This document shows, one piece after another, positions 25,501 through 37,595 of a stretch of DNA of 64,000 nucleotides. The DNA is from Blasia pusilla. Taxonomy: Eukaryota; Marchantiophyta; Marchantiopsida; Blasiales. Below the pieces are notes generated by a model. It saw nothing but the letters and a program-made list of their open reading frames with translations. It had not been told where the DNA came from and did no database searches. Position numbers and translations under genes: made by a program. Location of the stretch: assembly GCA_050084515.1 (NCBI GenBank), contig CM114273.1:34534001-34598000 (forward strand), written 5' to 3'. The stretch's first letter is position 1, and every line of letters starts with the position of its first letter.

Positions 25501-28500
25501 TACATTCATCCTAGCGCAGTGGAAAATTTTGTGTGCATGGACAGACCAGTCACAAATTTGTCCCCAGAGCAAAGCACCCATTCAAGCGAGGAGGAAGGGC
25601 AGAACCCCATCAAGGAAAATACAAGAGTGACTGGAGAGTCAAAGAAATCAAGCAACAACGGTGCAAGGGGAAAATACCTCAAGGAGTCAAAAACCCCAAC
25701 AGCAGGAGTAATGTATGAAAAGTCTCATACAAATCACTGCTACTCTAGAACCCAAATCCCTGACTGAAACCCCGTCGTTACCCATAGTAGGTGCCTGATA
25801 CGATTCTGTGGGCATTACAGCAAATCTTAAGCCCTACTCTGTGACTTAATCCTCATCTGAGTCGCTTGAGTGCTCATATACAATAAATCCTTAAGAGACA
25901 CAAGGGATTGGTTCTGAACCACAAAAGAGGGTAGCAGCCATCCACTGGAAACCATTGAGTTGATACGATACAGGTAGCATGCAAACATCATGAAATCCCC
26001 CTCTACTTCTAGGGTGCATTAGTGCTGATCCGGAAACCTCTTCTGCTGCTGGATGATGCTCAGTAATTCCTGCCACCCTCTGTACTGACTACACACCTTC
26101 AAGCCTCAAATCCCCTTTCCAGCATACAGTGATGCTGATTCAGAAATGTCCTTTCTGTAACTGCATGATGCCCAATGATTTGTGCCACTCCTTGCCCACA
26201 AACACCTCTTGAAACAAATCACTGTAGAGTGCACACTCCTTCCACGAATATTTTACCCCTTCACCATCTCAGCTCCTAAAAAGTAGCATTCATGCTGTTC
26301 AGAAGTAACGTCAATCAAGTAGAGGTCATAATCCGTCACCTTTACAAACAAACCCATTGAATTGTACAGATAAACTGTGTGAGGGGGCACACACCACTGG
26401 GGTGTAACGCAATAGACAGAGCTTCTTGTGGGAAGAACTTGGCCAGCTCGCAACTTTTGTCCATGTAATTCCACACACGAACCCATTTATCTGTGCTGGA
26501 CGTCACCACTAATGGTTTCCGCATGCACACACCTAGGCCTGTTATTCCCTCCGAGTGGAATCCCTGCAGACCCAAGGTTTACAACCATGACCACAAATCA
26601 TATTAATTTGACCCTTGTCAACTTGAGGAATTCCACCGAGAATCTGGCCTCATATATCTACTCCACTCAGATCCTTCAGAATTGGAATAAGCTTTGAAGT
26701 TTAGATGGCTTGAGAGACTCACCCAAAGACTGGAAAGATGGAAGGTCAAAGGCACAAATAGGTTTCACGTACATGTACAGTGGCCTCTTTGGGCACTTCA
26801 TCAGCTTTGTAGAATTCCGAATTTTGGAAGGGGACCACAACAATCTGTCGGTTCTCCAAGATGCAGACAAGGACATCTTCCCCCGGACACAGAGCAAAAC
26901 TTATAATCCTTGTGCCATTCATATCGACTTTAAAGGATCGCACTCTTTTGAAACTGTCATCATCAACTTTCTCAAACACTCCAATAATTCCTCCACTTTC
27001 AGCGCTGAGAAAACCCTTCGAAAACTGTACCATAACTTCAGTTATACCAGCTCCTGGCAGCCCACCTGGCGGGGATATTGTGGAAACAATCTGCATTTGT
27101 GATGGGATGGATTTATCAAACGCAAAACACTGAATCAGGATTCAAATCCCCATGACAGGTATACACCTCAGCAGTCCACATCTGCAAGCAGCAAAGGCGG
27201 TGCGAGATGATGAAGAGAAGGAGATAAGGTCCACACTGTTCACTTCCCAAGAACTACTGCATATACTTGCAACAGACGAATACCCACCCTGCTATACGTT
27301 GCAGTGGAAGGCACCAAAGCCTGATGAGTATGCCTGTTTATTGATCAGGGGGAGACCATAATTCCATCAACAAATACTAGGATTCAATATTGTGCTGTGA
27401 GACCAGGAAGCTTCAACATGGACAAGATAGCATACCTCCCCAGCCTCTGTATACAACACTTCACCAGATTCAAATGCATACAAACAAACACTCTCCTTTT
27501 CTTTCTCATTCTTCTCTTTTGGTGGGTCTTTTTCTCTTTCAGCAGGGGCCGTAGCATCATAAAGCCATAAATGACTCAGCACAATCTGTCCCTCACGCTT
27601 CCCAATGCCTGTAGAAATTGGCTTCAGAGCTGAATCAGTAGCTCGGAAGGATTTTGCAAACCCATCTCCAATGACTGTTATCAATGACAGATCAACTGGG
27701 CAGCATTGAACCTGCATTTAAGGAGGATATTTGAAACACTCCAGTCAATATGCAGAGTAAATACAATTTAGACTTGGTTGGTGAGTGGCATGACTCAACT
27801 AACTAGTCCAAACGCAAGAGCAACTGACTCATATGTCGCCCAATAGATGGGGATATTCTGTGTCTGATTATGACCACAGCGCTCAACATCTATTTCCCTT
27901 GCTCAGAGTCTTAGAGTTTCACTGTAAACAAGTTTATTCATCCATTCACTAATGCTGACCGGCGTAGAAAGCAAGAAGTCCTTCTCAATAAACTTCTTGG
28001 TCTGCAATTACCAGTCTACTCGAGATCCGCCCTATATCTACAGTATCCTGCTCTAGAAGACTAGAAATACCCAAACACACATCTATGAGATCCAATATGA
28101 AGTGCCGCACGACCAACATCAAAGACCAATCTCATATCCCTCTCTGTGGCTGGCCAACTCTTGGATTATGAAAACGGTTCAAGGATTCGTTACTTAGACA
28201 AAGCTCCTTTCAGATCCTGAACTGTGGGTGCAAGAATTGAAATCCTTTGTGGGTACCAAAGCTAATACTGTGGAAGAGCACTCACAGCAACACAGCATTG
28301 AGGAAGCAACCAAAAAGTAAGACTTTCTTTCTCTCTTGAATGAGTATCCTGACCCAACCAAACTCAAAACCTATTTGTGGGGGACTCCCTTGTTTGGCAA
28401 TCCATCGCAAGCTCCGGTTCAGGACAGGGTTGATCCCCTTGAACCACACAAAGAGCAGGAAGGTATCACACTCAAAGTCCTGCGCCTTGTGTGACAGTGG

Positions 28501-29801
28501 GGATGAGACATCTGGTCCTTCTCGGGTATCTGGCCACAATTGTAAAAGTTCCAACACACAGCAACAGTATTCTAAAGAGTTTCTTGGCTGAGACCTGGAA
28601 GCTCTGCACTGACGCTGTGTGGTAAGCACTCACACTACATTCTATGAAAGCCACCACCTGATGAGAACAACCTCTGCAAATGCTGTAATTTCAAGTCCCA
28701 TGGCGATCTTGGTGCCCCATGGACAGAAGTCAGTTCATTCATGCTCTTTGTGAGTTGTGGACAAACAGTTGCGTATTGAAGACACATGTAATCATCCCTT
28801 TATTAACGGAATAACCAAAAGCATCATTTCCAATCCCCCCCACTGCCGTAATGCCAAATGAGCTCGCAGTTGAGAGGAAGTGTTTTGGCGAGATTGAAAG
28901 CCCTCTGATCGGAGCGAATGCGGACGTGGGAACCTAATCTCGCAGCAACCGCTCAACGAGAAAGAACACAGAATGCCAGCCAAATTGTCCATATTTTCAC
29001 AGTACTCATCTATCCTCCTAAAATGTATTCCCCCGAGAATAATCGAGTTCAATCTTTCACAAGCACACGAGAAGAAACACGAAGTACATTTGGGACAGCC
29101 CTCATCTACATCGACGCCTCACAAGTCGAATGGCTACTGGATCGATTTGCTTGTGAGAGGAGCCCTCGCTGAGCTCAAACAATAGAGACGGTCTAGACGA
29201 GGGTCCGAGACCCAGATCCGAGTACCTGATAAACCTGAGCCCCTGTAGGAGAGGTTTTTATAGATGCAACCAGTTTGGATTTCTCCAGACTCCAAAGCAC
29301 TAGATTCCAATCCGGAGGCCCTCCTTGGGCTGCCAGGCTCTTCCCATCGTGAGAAAACGCGAGCGAAATGTAGGAGCGGGACCCTACATCCCCACCCATG
29401 AGAACCTTCTTCCTCTTGGCTGTCTGGGAATCGAAAATGGTGATGATTGGGCCTTTCACTTCCAGGGCCGGGGAGCTCTTCACAACTTCAAGCGGGGCTG
29501 CTGGCTTCGCCAATTCGCTGACGTCCTTCTTGGGTTCCACAACGGGAGGACGCTCCGGCAGCGAGCTCTCGGCCGCTGCCACATACTTCCGGTTATGGCT
29601 GAGAGCGATTGCAGTGAGAGCTTCGGTATCGGCCGTTCCACAAGCCACCTTCTGATTTTTCTGGTCTGTCGCCCACCAAACCACACAATGCCCGGCCGTG
29701 TACACCACGGTCGTATCATCCACGAAGTGCACCCCATCCCGCAGCTTCCCCTGCACTCCGTACACATGGTTGGGCAGCAGCGACTGCGCAATGTTGGCCA
29801 T
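16530..29801 (-). CDS. CFAP57: Cilia- and flagella-associated protein 57 (WD40 plus coiled coil), 18 exons
   Basis: Exons from 5' to 3', all with GT/AG borders that keep frame: 29801-29226, 27711-27436, 27129-26779, 26563-26395, 24150-23933, 23577-23356, 23222-23111, 22870-22620, 22332-22180, 21786-21680, 21507-21414, 20870-20716, 20482-20297, 19879-19795, 19598-19471, 19343-19178, 18286-18155, 17126-16530 (stop included). They total 3978 nt, 1325 residues, close to animal CFAP57 (about 1250). The first half is WD40 repeats ([48 protein letters not shown]); the second half is a long coiled coil ([36 protein letters not shown]). In animals and Chlamydomonas the family belongs to the axoneme and helps assemble inner-arm dynein. 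In a plant this implies flagellated sperm. The last exon ends in a Ser/Pro-rich tail. Intron 4 (24151-26394) and intron 1 (27712-29225) are the largest and hold no gene I recognise. Splice sites are my manual calls; a small extra exon could be missed. Confidence 0.93.
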
Positions 29802-30593
29802 CTCTGCCTCCCCCAGACCCCTCGGTTCCTGTTTCTCCCTTCGTTCCTTTCTTTCAATCGATCAAGCAATCGATCAATCCTTCCTGCATTCCATGCGTCC
29901 ATCCGTCAGTGTGATGGGTATCCGAGGTCGGTCAATCCGGTCGAAGCTCCATCACCACTCTCCCACGGTGCAGAATTGCGAACGTGCACAGTTGCAAACG
30001 GCTCCATAAAGCCCAACCAAAGGCAATTGCACATGGAGGGCCTCCACAAAGCCCAGAGAGTGAGGGAGTGAGTGAGGACATCAGGAGGTGTTGGTGGTTG
30101 CAGCGTGGCTTGCAGTTGGGCAGGCTCGATACAGGGGGATGGACATGAGGCGTGGTTGGGAGAACGGGAATGGGGTGTGAAACAGGATCGGGTAAGGCTT
30201 TGTGGACATTTTGCTCTCCTGGGGCCGTGTGCTCTGTTGTCGGTACACATGTGACCGAATGCGCAGCGTAGCGGTGCTGGAGGATGCTGCTGGGAGCCAG
30301 CCAAGAAAAGGGGGTGGCTTTCTTCTCCCTTCATCTGTCAGTGCCCTTTTCAGACCGAGATTCCCGAGCGTCCTACTCGCATTCCATATCTGCACATTTT
30401 TCCTGCGGTGGTAGCAGCAGGAGTAGGAAGAGGAGGAGGAGTAGTAGCACCACTGCCACTCCTGCTTCCGGACGCCGAGATTGCTTGGCCCAGCATGGTA
30501 CCGACCTTTCCAGAATCCAGAATCTCCCAATTCACCATCGCATCAATGTCCGCCGCTCACCACTGTTGCCGTCGTCGTCCCTCCCCTCCCTCC

Positions 30594-30627
<34 letters not shown>

Positions 30628-31333
30628 CTCCTCCCAGCTTCCAGGACGAACCCTCCTGCTCTATCAGTCCTCCTCAGGGACGTCTCCACTCGGGCCCTGT
30701 GCCCGCGTGATTCTCCTTCCCTCTCTAATAAATCAGCCGATTCTTTCCTCATCCATCCCCGCATCTCGGACACCAGGACACACCCTGCCGCCTTCTTGCA
30801 AGCCCACCAGTCATCAACAGTGATTCGCAAGCCATCTTCTCTCTCGCTCTCGCTCTCTCTCATTCCTGCACATCCCTTCTCCTCGCTCCACTCCTAGATT
30901 CCTCAGCTCTTGCAAACCCCACCTCTCTCTTTCTCTCTCTTCCCAGCTCTCCTGTTCTGCTGTGCATTAGCGGCGCACTTTCTCAGAGTCTCTCCCTCTC
31001 TCTCGCAAGCTTCTCCTGTTCCAGCACCCACCCTTCTGTTGAATCTGTTCTGCATGAGCAGGACAGATTCGATCTCTCAGAGCCCTCTGTTCTCTGCCCG
31101 CGCGGTCGAGGGGCGGAAGAGTGAAGACTGACGTTCGAGTGATGGAAGAGCTTGAATGGAAGGACGGATTCAGAGAACGGAGCGCCGATTACTCCGTTCG
31201 TGGGTCTGTCCCTTCCTTCCATCTTTTCGTCCGTCCGATTCCAACGGAGCGGAGTCTACGGAGTTGGGGCTCCGTTTCACGTCCGCGAGGTTACGGGGAA
31301 GAAGCGGACCGGAGTTAGTGGGGGGTGTCAAAG
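29802..31333. promoter_or_regulatory. CFAP57 upstream region, CT-rich
   Basis: This is the region 5' of the CFAP57 start codon on the - strand. The sequence is GC-richer than the surroundings, with a (CT)n run at 30595-30626 and further CTCTCT tracts to 31080. No TATA box is obvious close to the ATG. Long frames here (for example 29325-30071 +) overlap exon 1 antisense and lack domains, so I read none as genes. Confidence 0.4.
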
Positions 31334-32052
31334 ATGGTCGTGCTCGTGGGGATGGGGAGAGGCCATAATAGTTTCATGGGTTATAGGAGTATGTACATTA
31401 TTATTAGGTGACAGCCCTTTGAGAGGGGATGGGGGAAGAAAATGATCAATAAACTTGATGATGAGGAAAAAAAATAGTACTTGTAGAGGTCGTAATTATC
31501 CTTAAATGACATGCATAAACAATAAAAGAGCCTTAGGATGACAGGTGTCAAATAATAGAAGGACCTTAAAAAGACATGTGTCAACGCTTGAGGAGGATTT
31601 CCTCTAACCCTATCCTCTTTTAATTATGTAGATGACTTTGTTTTTCAAAATCCCCCTTCATATCCGACTAATGTCCCAAGCGAGGGTTTCATCGAGAGAC
31701 AAGTGAGGGTTCCATCGATGGAACCCTCGCTTGTCCTCTTTCAATAGGTAAAAAAAATTTCTAATTGATTTGATTTTTTTAAATGTGCAATTCTATTATT
31801 ATTATTATTATAAGAGGATGCATTCTTTTGGGATGACACCTCCATTGATTGACATGTGTCAGTTGTCTTCACTACTTTTTTCGGCACATGTCCATCAAAT
31901 TGTGAATAAGAAATTGAAAGCGATGAAGAGAGGGTCTTTGCGAAGCAAGGGCCCTTGAGGGTTCCTTACTAATCTATCTATCTATATTATTATGGGAGAG
32001 TGGCCTCTTGATTTCTGAACAACTCTTCTTCCAACACTTGGCTCATCTACTG
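31334..32052. other. AT-rich intergenic DNA with possible Helitron-like ends
   Basis: Nothing coding was seen. TCTATATTATTATGGGAGAG at about 31978 recurs at 51542, and both stand before a GCCTYTTGATTT segment. Plant Helitron 5' ends often begin TCTAYA and follow an A, as here. CTAAT at 31968-31972 follows a palindrome (AAGGGCCCTT), as expected of a Helitron 3' end. Neither boundary is proven. Confidence 0.3.
31700..31733. repeat. 34-bp inverted repeat (hairpin)
   Basis: Two 17-base arms, CAAGTGAGGGTTCCATC with G, and CGATGGAACCCTCGCTTG, pair with one mismatch and no loop. A similar half-arm (AAGCGAGGGTTTCATCGA) lies just upstream at 31679-31696. It may be the end hairpin of a small mobile element. 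Confidence 0.6.
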
Positions 32053-32566
32053 TGTCACGAATGTTAGGATAGATCGGTGGGATCTAGCAGAGCGTCAGCA
32101 CGAGTAGTGGAGGACAGGCCTAAGACGTCTAGGATGATATGTTGAGGCCCCGGGAAACCTGACCGAGCAGGTTTCACCTTCGTTTCAGCTCATTAGAAAC
32201 TTATTATTTCGGGTAAGTTTCCATATTGGGGATAATTTACTTTCCACTTTGGGAAGTGGCCCTTGACCCGCTATAGCAGGTCAAGAGCCAAGGAGGTGGC
32301 GTGCGAGCATAGGTTACCGTTGAGAGGGCTTAGGAGAGGGAAGGGGGCATACCTCCAAGAGAGAGAGCTTGAGAGTTCATTCTCTCTTTGTTGAACCTCT
32401 TGGCATAAGGCGGCGGAGCTATGGTCCCTTGCCTTGTGAGTGTAATCCAAACCTCTCATTAGGAGATTGGGTTTGGTTGACATGAGAGAGAGTGCATACC
32501 TTTGAGAGCTATGGTATGAGATGGTGTAGAGAGAGATTGGATCTTACTTTACAAAGAGAGAATGAG
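32053..32566 (+). repeat. Element C repeat A1 (32053-32551) and primer site (32552-32566)
   Basis: A1 matches A2 (50390-50903) but is followed directly by CAAAGAGAGAATGAG, not by block B. CAAAGAGAGAATG (32552-32564) is the exact complement of CATTCTCTCTTTG at 32378-32390 inside A1, the predicted transcript start, about 30 bp after a decayed TATA (CATACC). No tRNA-type primer site (such as TGGTATCAGAGC) is present. Confidence 0.82.
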
Positions 32567-33249
32567 AGAATGAGAGAGTGAGAGAGCTTCATGGGGGAGC
32601 TCGCTTGTCACTCGCTGTTTTTGCAGGTTGGGGACCGTGTTCCCCATTGAGCGGCTCATGGGAGTGCTCACCGGAGCAAGGGCTGCTTTGATTGTTCTTT
32701 GCATTTGCCGATTTTTCGTGTGGAAGAGTGGCGCGCGGAAGTGCTCCCCAATATCTGATAGGGATTGATTATGGGGGCGGGTTGCCCCATGCCAGCGCTC
32801 TCGAGAGCACCATGTAGCTTGTTGATTTGTATTTTTATAGGTTTTACATTTTCGTTGGGAGAAATCAGTGCAGAAGCGCTACCAAATTTTGTGTAGGAGA
32901 AAGAGACATTGGGCTTTGCGACAGTCCCCGTCAGTGTTTATGAGAATGTCAAATTCTAAATATTTTTTGACATTATTGTAGATCGTGAAGTTGTGCACGT
33001 TGTGCAACAAATAATGCGCAATTTGGAGTTGCGAGCAAAAAGTTATGGTCAATCTTGCAAAACTGCTAGGCAATTTTTAGGGTTAAATTGCTCAAACCCT
33101 AAATCAGCCGCCACGCCGGCGGTGACCGTCGCCGTCAACGGTCCGACGTTGATGGTCAACCATCACCGTCAAAGGTCAATGGTCAACCGTCACCGATCGG
33201 CCGTCACCATCAAGAGTCAACCATCACCGTCAACGGTCCACCGTCCGTT
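32567..33249 (+). other. Element C leader with a GTCAACCATCACC minisatellite
   Basis: This is untranslated-looking DNA between the primer site and the first recognisable pol sequence. At 33116-33246 it carries an imperfect tandem repeat of about 20 bp built from GTCAACCATCACCGTCAACG. Gag and protease would be expected here and are absent. Confidence 0.6.
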
Positions 33250-34560
33250 TAGCAGTGCCATCACTTGGCCTAGTGATTTGATTGAGGGACATGTCCATGC
33301 AGACGATACTCCCGTTCCTCACATTCCTATGGAGAGGAATGTTATGGTAGCCGCATCATTCTGTGGAGGAGAGGTGCCGTTGTGGGGCTCGACTGAGGTG
33401 CTTCGACGATTGGCAGATGAGCACGTGTAGACCGCGTGGAGCGAGGCGTTTGCACCGGAGCGTGACGGGTCTGAGGAACCCGAGGTAGCAAAGAGTGCTA
33501 CAATGACACCCTTGGATACCACACCCATTGTGTGGTGTATCCCGGAGGAGGATATTCAAGTGTTAGATCTCTTTGGAGGGATTAACACAGGATTAGCTGT
33601 TGTTTTTTACAGGCAGGAGTGCGAGTGCAACAATACCTGTATGTGGAGAGTGATGATGTTGCGAGGTGCGTCTCACTACGACATCTGGCGTAATTACGCC
33701 TACGTTTTCCCGACTTATTGTCTGCGTCCGCGATACAGGGGTACTAGAGTTCCCTACCATGGGATATTTTGTTGCTGGAGGCGCAGGAGTTAGATCGAAT
33801 AGGGACCATTGATTTGGTCATTGCGGGTTGGCCATGTCAGGGCCAATTGAGTGTTGGACGAGGCAGCGAGTTGCCTGACACTTAGTCCAGGTTGTTTTGG
33901 GAGATGTTGAGGGTCTTACGGCAGTTGCAGGAGCACCAGTCTCGTTCTCCAGCCTACATTTTGGAGAATGTGTCGATCTTAGGAGACTCTAGGTCACGAA
34001 TGGTGACGAGTGCTCATCAGGTGTGTGCCTGGATCGGCCCTGCAGTGTTCTTGGATGCGGCGAGTGTAGGTTCTAGAGCCCATCGCCCGCGTCTATGGTG
34101 GATCAACTTGGTGTCCCATGCGGTGTTACGTAGGGCGTATGCAAGATTGGAGCGTCCCTCCCATTTGTTAGTGGATTCAATTTTGGATCCAGGTCGTCGA
34201 TCACAGGCAGTGAGGCACAATGATCGACCACCGTTGACTGTGGTCAACAGGGTAGGCAGGTTGCGGGCAGCCTTGCCCACGTTTGTGAGTTTTCCCGCTT
34301 CCGATGCATACAAGAAGACCGGTCTTGGCTTGGTTTGGGATGACTAGGTTCAGCGATTGGTGGAGCCCAACGCCAACGAGAGAGAGCGAGCGATGGGATT
34401 TCCCATAGGAGTGACGGCAGTACCGTCACTGTCAGAGGCATCACGACGCCATGTCTTGGGTCAGGCGATGGACCTAAACTGCTTGAGATGGATCCTCAGC
34501 TTGGGAGTGGCTGAGCAGCGCCGTATGAGATCGCGACAGATCACAATAGTTTCATTGGTG
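33250..34560 (+). pseudogene. C5-cytosine methyltransferase remnant with upstream linker (element C)
   Basis: The linker (SAITWPSDLIEGHVHADDTP) is followed by motif I as VLDLFGGINTGLAV (about 33560-33600), then IAGWPCQGQ with the catalytic Cys, AYILENV, GSRAHRPRLWW, ERERAMGF and LGQAMDL. Several frame slips lie between 33600 and 33790, and TAG stops stand near 33882 and at 34345-34347 (GAC CAG in D versus GAC TAG here). It cannot encode an enzyme, but it preserves the canonical Gly-Gly of motif I that element A has lost. Confidence 0.82.
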
Positions 34561-35493
34561 AGCCCCATGCCTACCGAGACGGTGGAGGCAGTCGCTGGGG
34601 GCGAGACCCGAGGAGATCTACACACCAAGGGAGATCAGGAGAGACATCCTTGGACTTCTTGGGATATTTTGCAGGTACGCCAAGAGATGATAGCCACAGA
34701 ATCGAGCGTGGTTCTGGGCACTACACGTGGAGAAGATCAGAGTTTGCAGTTGGCCGTAGGAGAGCGGCTGAGTGTTGTTGTTTGAGAGGGGGTTGCACCA
34801 TAGCAACCACCGATACCCGCGCTGGAGAGTCCTACCGTAGTCACGATGGAGACTTGGGAGCCAAATATGGGCCCTAAGTTGACAGGAGGAGAGCGGTGGC
34901 GGATACATCAACTCCTCAGGAGTTATAGGAGCTGCTTTGGGTTTAGCATGGAGGATTTGGGTACGCTGAAGGGACTGGGGATCCGCATTGAGTTGTCGAG
35001 TGATACGCCGATCTTCCGACAACCCTACAGGTACAATGATATGGAGAGGGCTCTGATTCAAAGTAAATGCTAGGACTTGGTCAAAGCAGGACTAGTGGAG
35101 ATGCTGCATGGGGAGTACGCATCTGCCACTGTCATGCCCGCCAAGAAGGATGTGCATGGCTAGTGGACGGATGGGCGGATGTGTGGGGATTACCGACCTA
35201 TCAATCAGCATACGAAGTTTGATAGGTATGCCATGCCCACCCTTGAGGAGATCTTTGATGCAATTAGTCTCGCAAAGATCTTCAGTTCATTGGATTTATG
35301 AGCCAGATACCATCAACTGCCTATCAGATTGGAGGACAGGCAAAAGACGGCATTTTGGGGCATCGATCCTCACGGGAAGGATTATTTGTACCAGTGGCGG
35401 TTCTTACCATTTGGGTTAAAGAACACCTCGGTTGAGTTTCAAAGAGTCATGGATAGGATCTTGGCTGGTCTGGATTTTGCTAGGTGTTATATT

Positions 35494-36113
35494 TGTCGTC
35501 CGCATACATATCGCTACACAATATACATCGCTTGTCACATCTACACCACACAACACCGATCTTCCCCACACACGAGTCGATCCACACATATACAAAAATC
35601 AACTCATACATATACATAGAGATCACACAACCAAAAATAAAGAGTAGTAAAAACGGCACACCCGGCCTAAAACTCCACTCCTCAATCTACATCGGCATAT
35701 CGAGCCTCGTCCACCTTGTGCTATCAAGGAATACGGACGCTAGCACCCTAGTCCTATCTCACACACATACAAGAGAGGTGCTCCAACGTCCCAACATGAG
35801 AAAGATGGCTTAGGAAAGCCACCTTCCTCTCTTATATAGGGTTGGGAAGAGCCAAAAGGCTCTTCCCCTAAAAATAGCCCTCCCCTTGGTAACCTGCGCG
35901 CATAGGTTATCAGGGGCGGGTGACCTGGTCAAGAAGTCATCCTACTGTGAAAGACCTCAACATGAAAGTTGTCAAAAAACAACGTTCGTGACATAATGGA
36001 CCTATCCTCAACCTCATCCGACACAATGGGACAAAGTTACACTCAAGATAGTCCGCTGGCTCCTACGCCCTATCCACGATAGATCTCGGCCTATCAGCTA
36101 CCCAGATGTGACA
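35494..36113 (-). mobile_element. Solo terminal repeat (A-B) of the element A family, inserted in element C RT
   Basis: Read on the - strand it starts TGTCACATCTGGGTAGC and ends GGACGACA, matching A2-B2 of element A along its length (TATATAAG box, GGCTTTCC, and the whole B block). It is 620 bp, flanked by the 4-bp duplication TATT (35490-35493 and 36114-36117), and interrupts the RT sequence TTATATTGATGACATC. This fixes the true ends of the repeat family as TGTC...GACA. Confidence 0.92.
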
Positions 36114-36844
36114 TATTGATGACATCGTACTCTTTAGCGCCACGGTTGAGGAGCATGAGCAACATCTAGAGGAGGTGTTTCGACGATTGCAATTACATGG
36201 GCTGAAGCTACATTCAGGCAAGTGCAAGTTCTTCTACAACTAGATTGAGTACTTGGGTCATACAATATACCCTAGGGGCCTTGGTGTTCAGCAGACGAAG
36301 GTAGAGGCTATCTCACGCATTCCACGCCCTATAGATGTGAGTCGTGTTCGCACTGTGATATTTACAATTTTATATTTTTGAAGAAATATATCTTTTTATT
36401 CAACGAAGACTCTTATATATTATGATTTTGATTATTATTTATTATTATGAGGAGGAATGAGTAAGATTAAAGTGAATCAAGAAGCTCCAAGGACAAGGCA
36501 GAGAGATAGAAAATCAAGGATTTGTCTAAGAGGAGAGGAGAATAAAATAACGAAGTCTCAAGACTCAGCAAGAAGCTTCGGAAGCTCAACGAAGTTCAGT
36601 CTACGAAGTACTTTGCTCTATAACGAAGCATAATGAAGCAGAAGAGAAAGAAATACTTCGCTCATGTACGAAGCACGAAGCACCTTAAACAAGAACGAAG
36701 AATGGAGCGCTTCGTCCTCAAGAAGTCCAGTGAAGCGAAGCTAAGAATGACAGTGATTTCAAGCGACACACCGTTAGAACATTTAGACTAGGAAAGGGCG
36801 CGACCCTTTATATCAGATAAATAGTTAGGACAGTTTTGTTCTGC

Positions 36845-37449
36845 TGTCGTGCGAATCCACATCGTCATATAACATACATCGCTGACATACCATACGCACA
36901 TACATACATAACATAGACGAGAGTATCCACAAACGCAAGTGTACCACAACTGAAATCCGTGAAAGACCTACTGTCATAAAACACGTTTACAATCACATAC
37001 AATCGAGCCAAACCCACTCCACGATGGGAGAATCTAGGTCGAAGCTTATGGAAACACCATAGCCAAGAGCTCTACTCACTACCAAGGTGACTCCCAACGC
37101 AAGCAGGCTCAACTCAAAGAACTGATTGTTCTTTGAGGGCAAGCCACCTTATATCCTCCAACCTAAGAGCGGGCCCTCTGGGAAAGTCACCCCAAGTGAG
37201 TAACCCCAACCCTATGTATGGAACCGCATCTCTACCAAGCCACTACGGTCCTACATAAGGAATGGCCTCTACCAAAGACACCATACTCTACGACATAATC
37301 CGTATGGTCATGACAATTTGTCGTGTGAATCCACATCGTCATACAACATACATCGACATACGACATACCATACGCACATACATACATAACATAGACGAGT
37401 ATCCACAAACGCAAGTGTACCACAACTCGCCCCCTAATCGGCGGTTAGG
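36845..37449 (-). repeat. Element E 3' end: B2 (36845-36951), A2 (36952-37315), B1 (37319-37427), polypurine tract (37428-37449)
   Basis: On the - strand the polypurine tract CTAACCGCCGATTAGGGGGC is directly followed by B1 (AGTTGTGGTACAC...CACACGACA), a 3-base spacer AAT, A2 (TGTCATGACC...GGATTTC) and B2. B1 and B2 are about 108 bp and almost identical apart from two short indels. The spacer and flanking GACA/TGTC make the junction a near-palindrome. Confidence 0.88.
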
Positions 37450-37595
37450 TCCTCTAACTCCGGTAGCCCTATACATCTACTACATGCTATACACCTTCTT
37501 GGGTGCCCGAATCAGAAGGCCGGGTGCTAGGTTGCCCCATCGTTAGTCGCACATCTGTAATCCATATCATGCAAAGATCAAGTCATCTACCTCTC

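Noticed and set aside
29325-30071. A + strand open frame of 248 codons
   Set aside because: It runs antisense over CFAP57 exon 1 and into the upstream region, with no domain and low-complexity content.
30284-30897. Ser/Leu-rich open frames upstream of CFAP57
   Set aside because: They translate (CT)n microsatellite and CT-rich DNA; all frames are open by composition.
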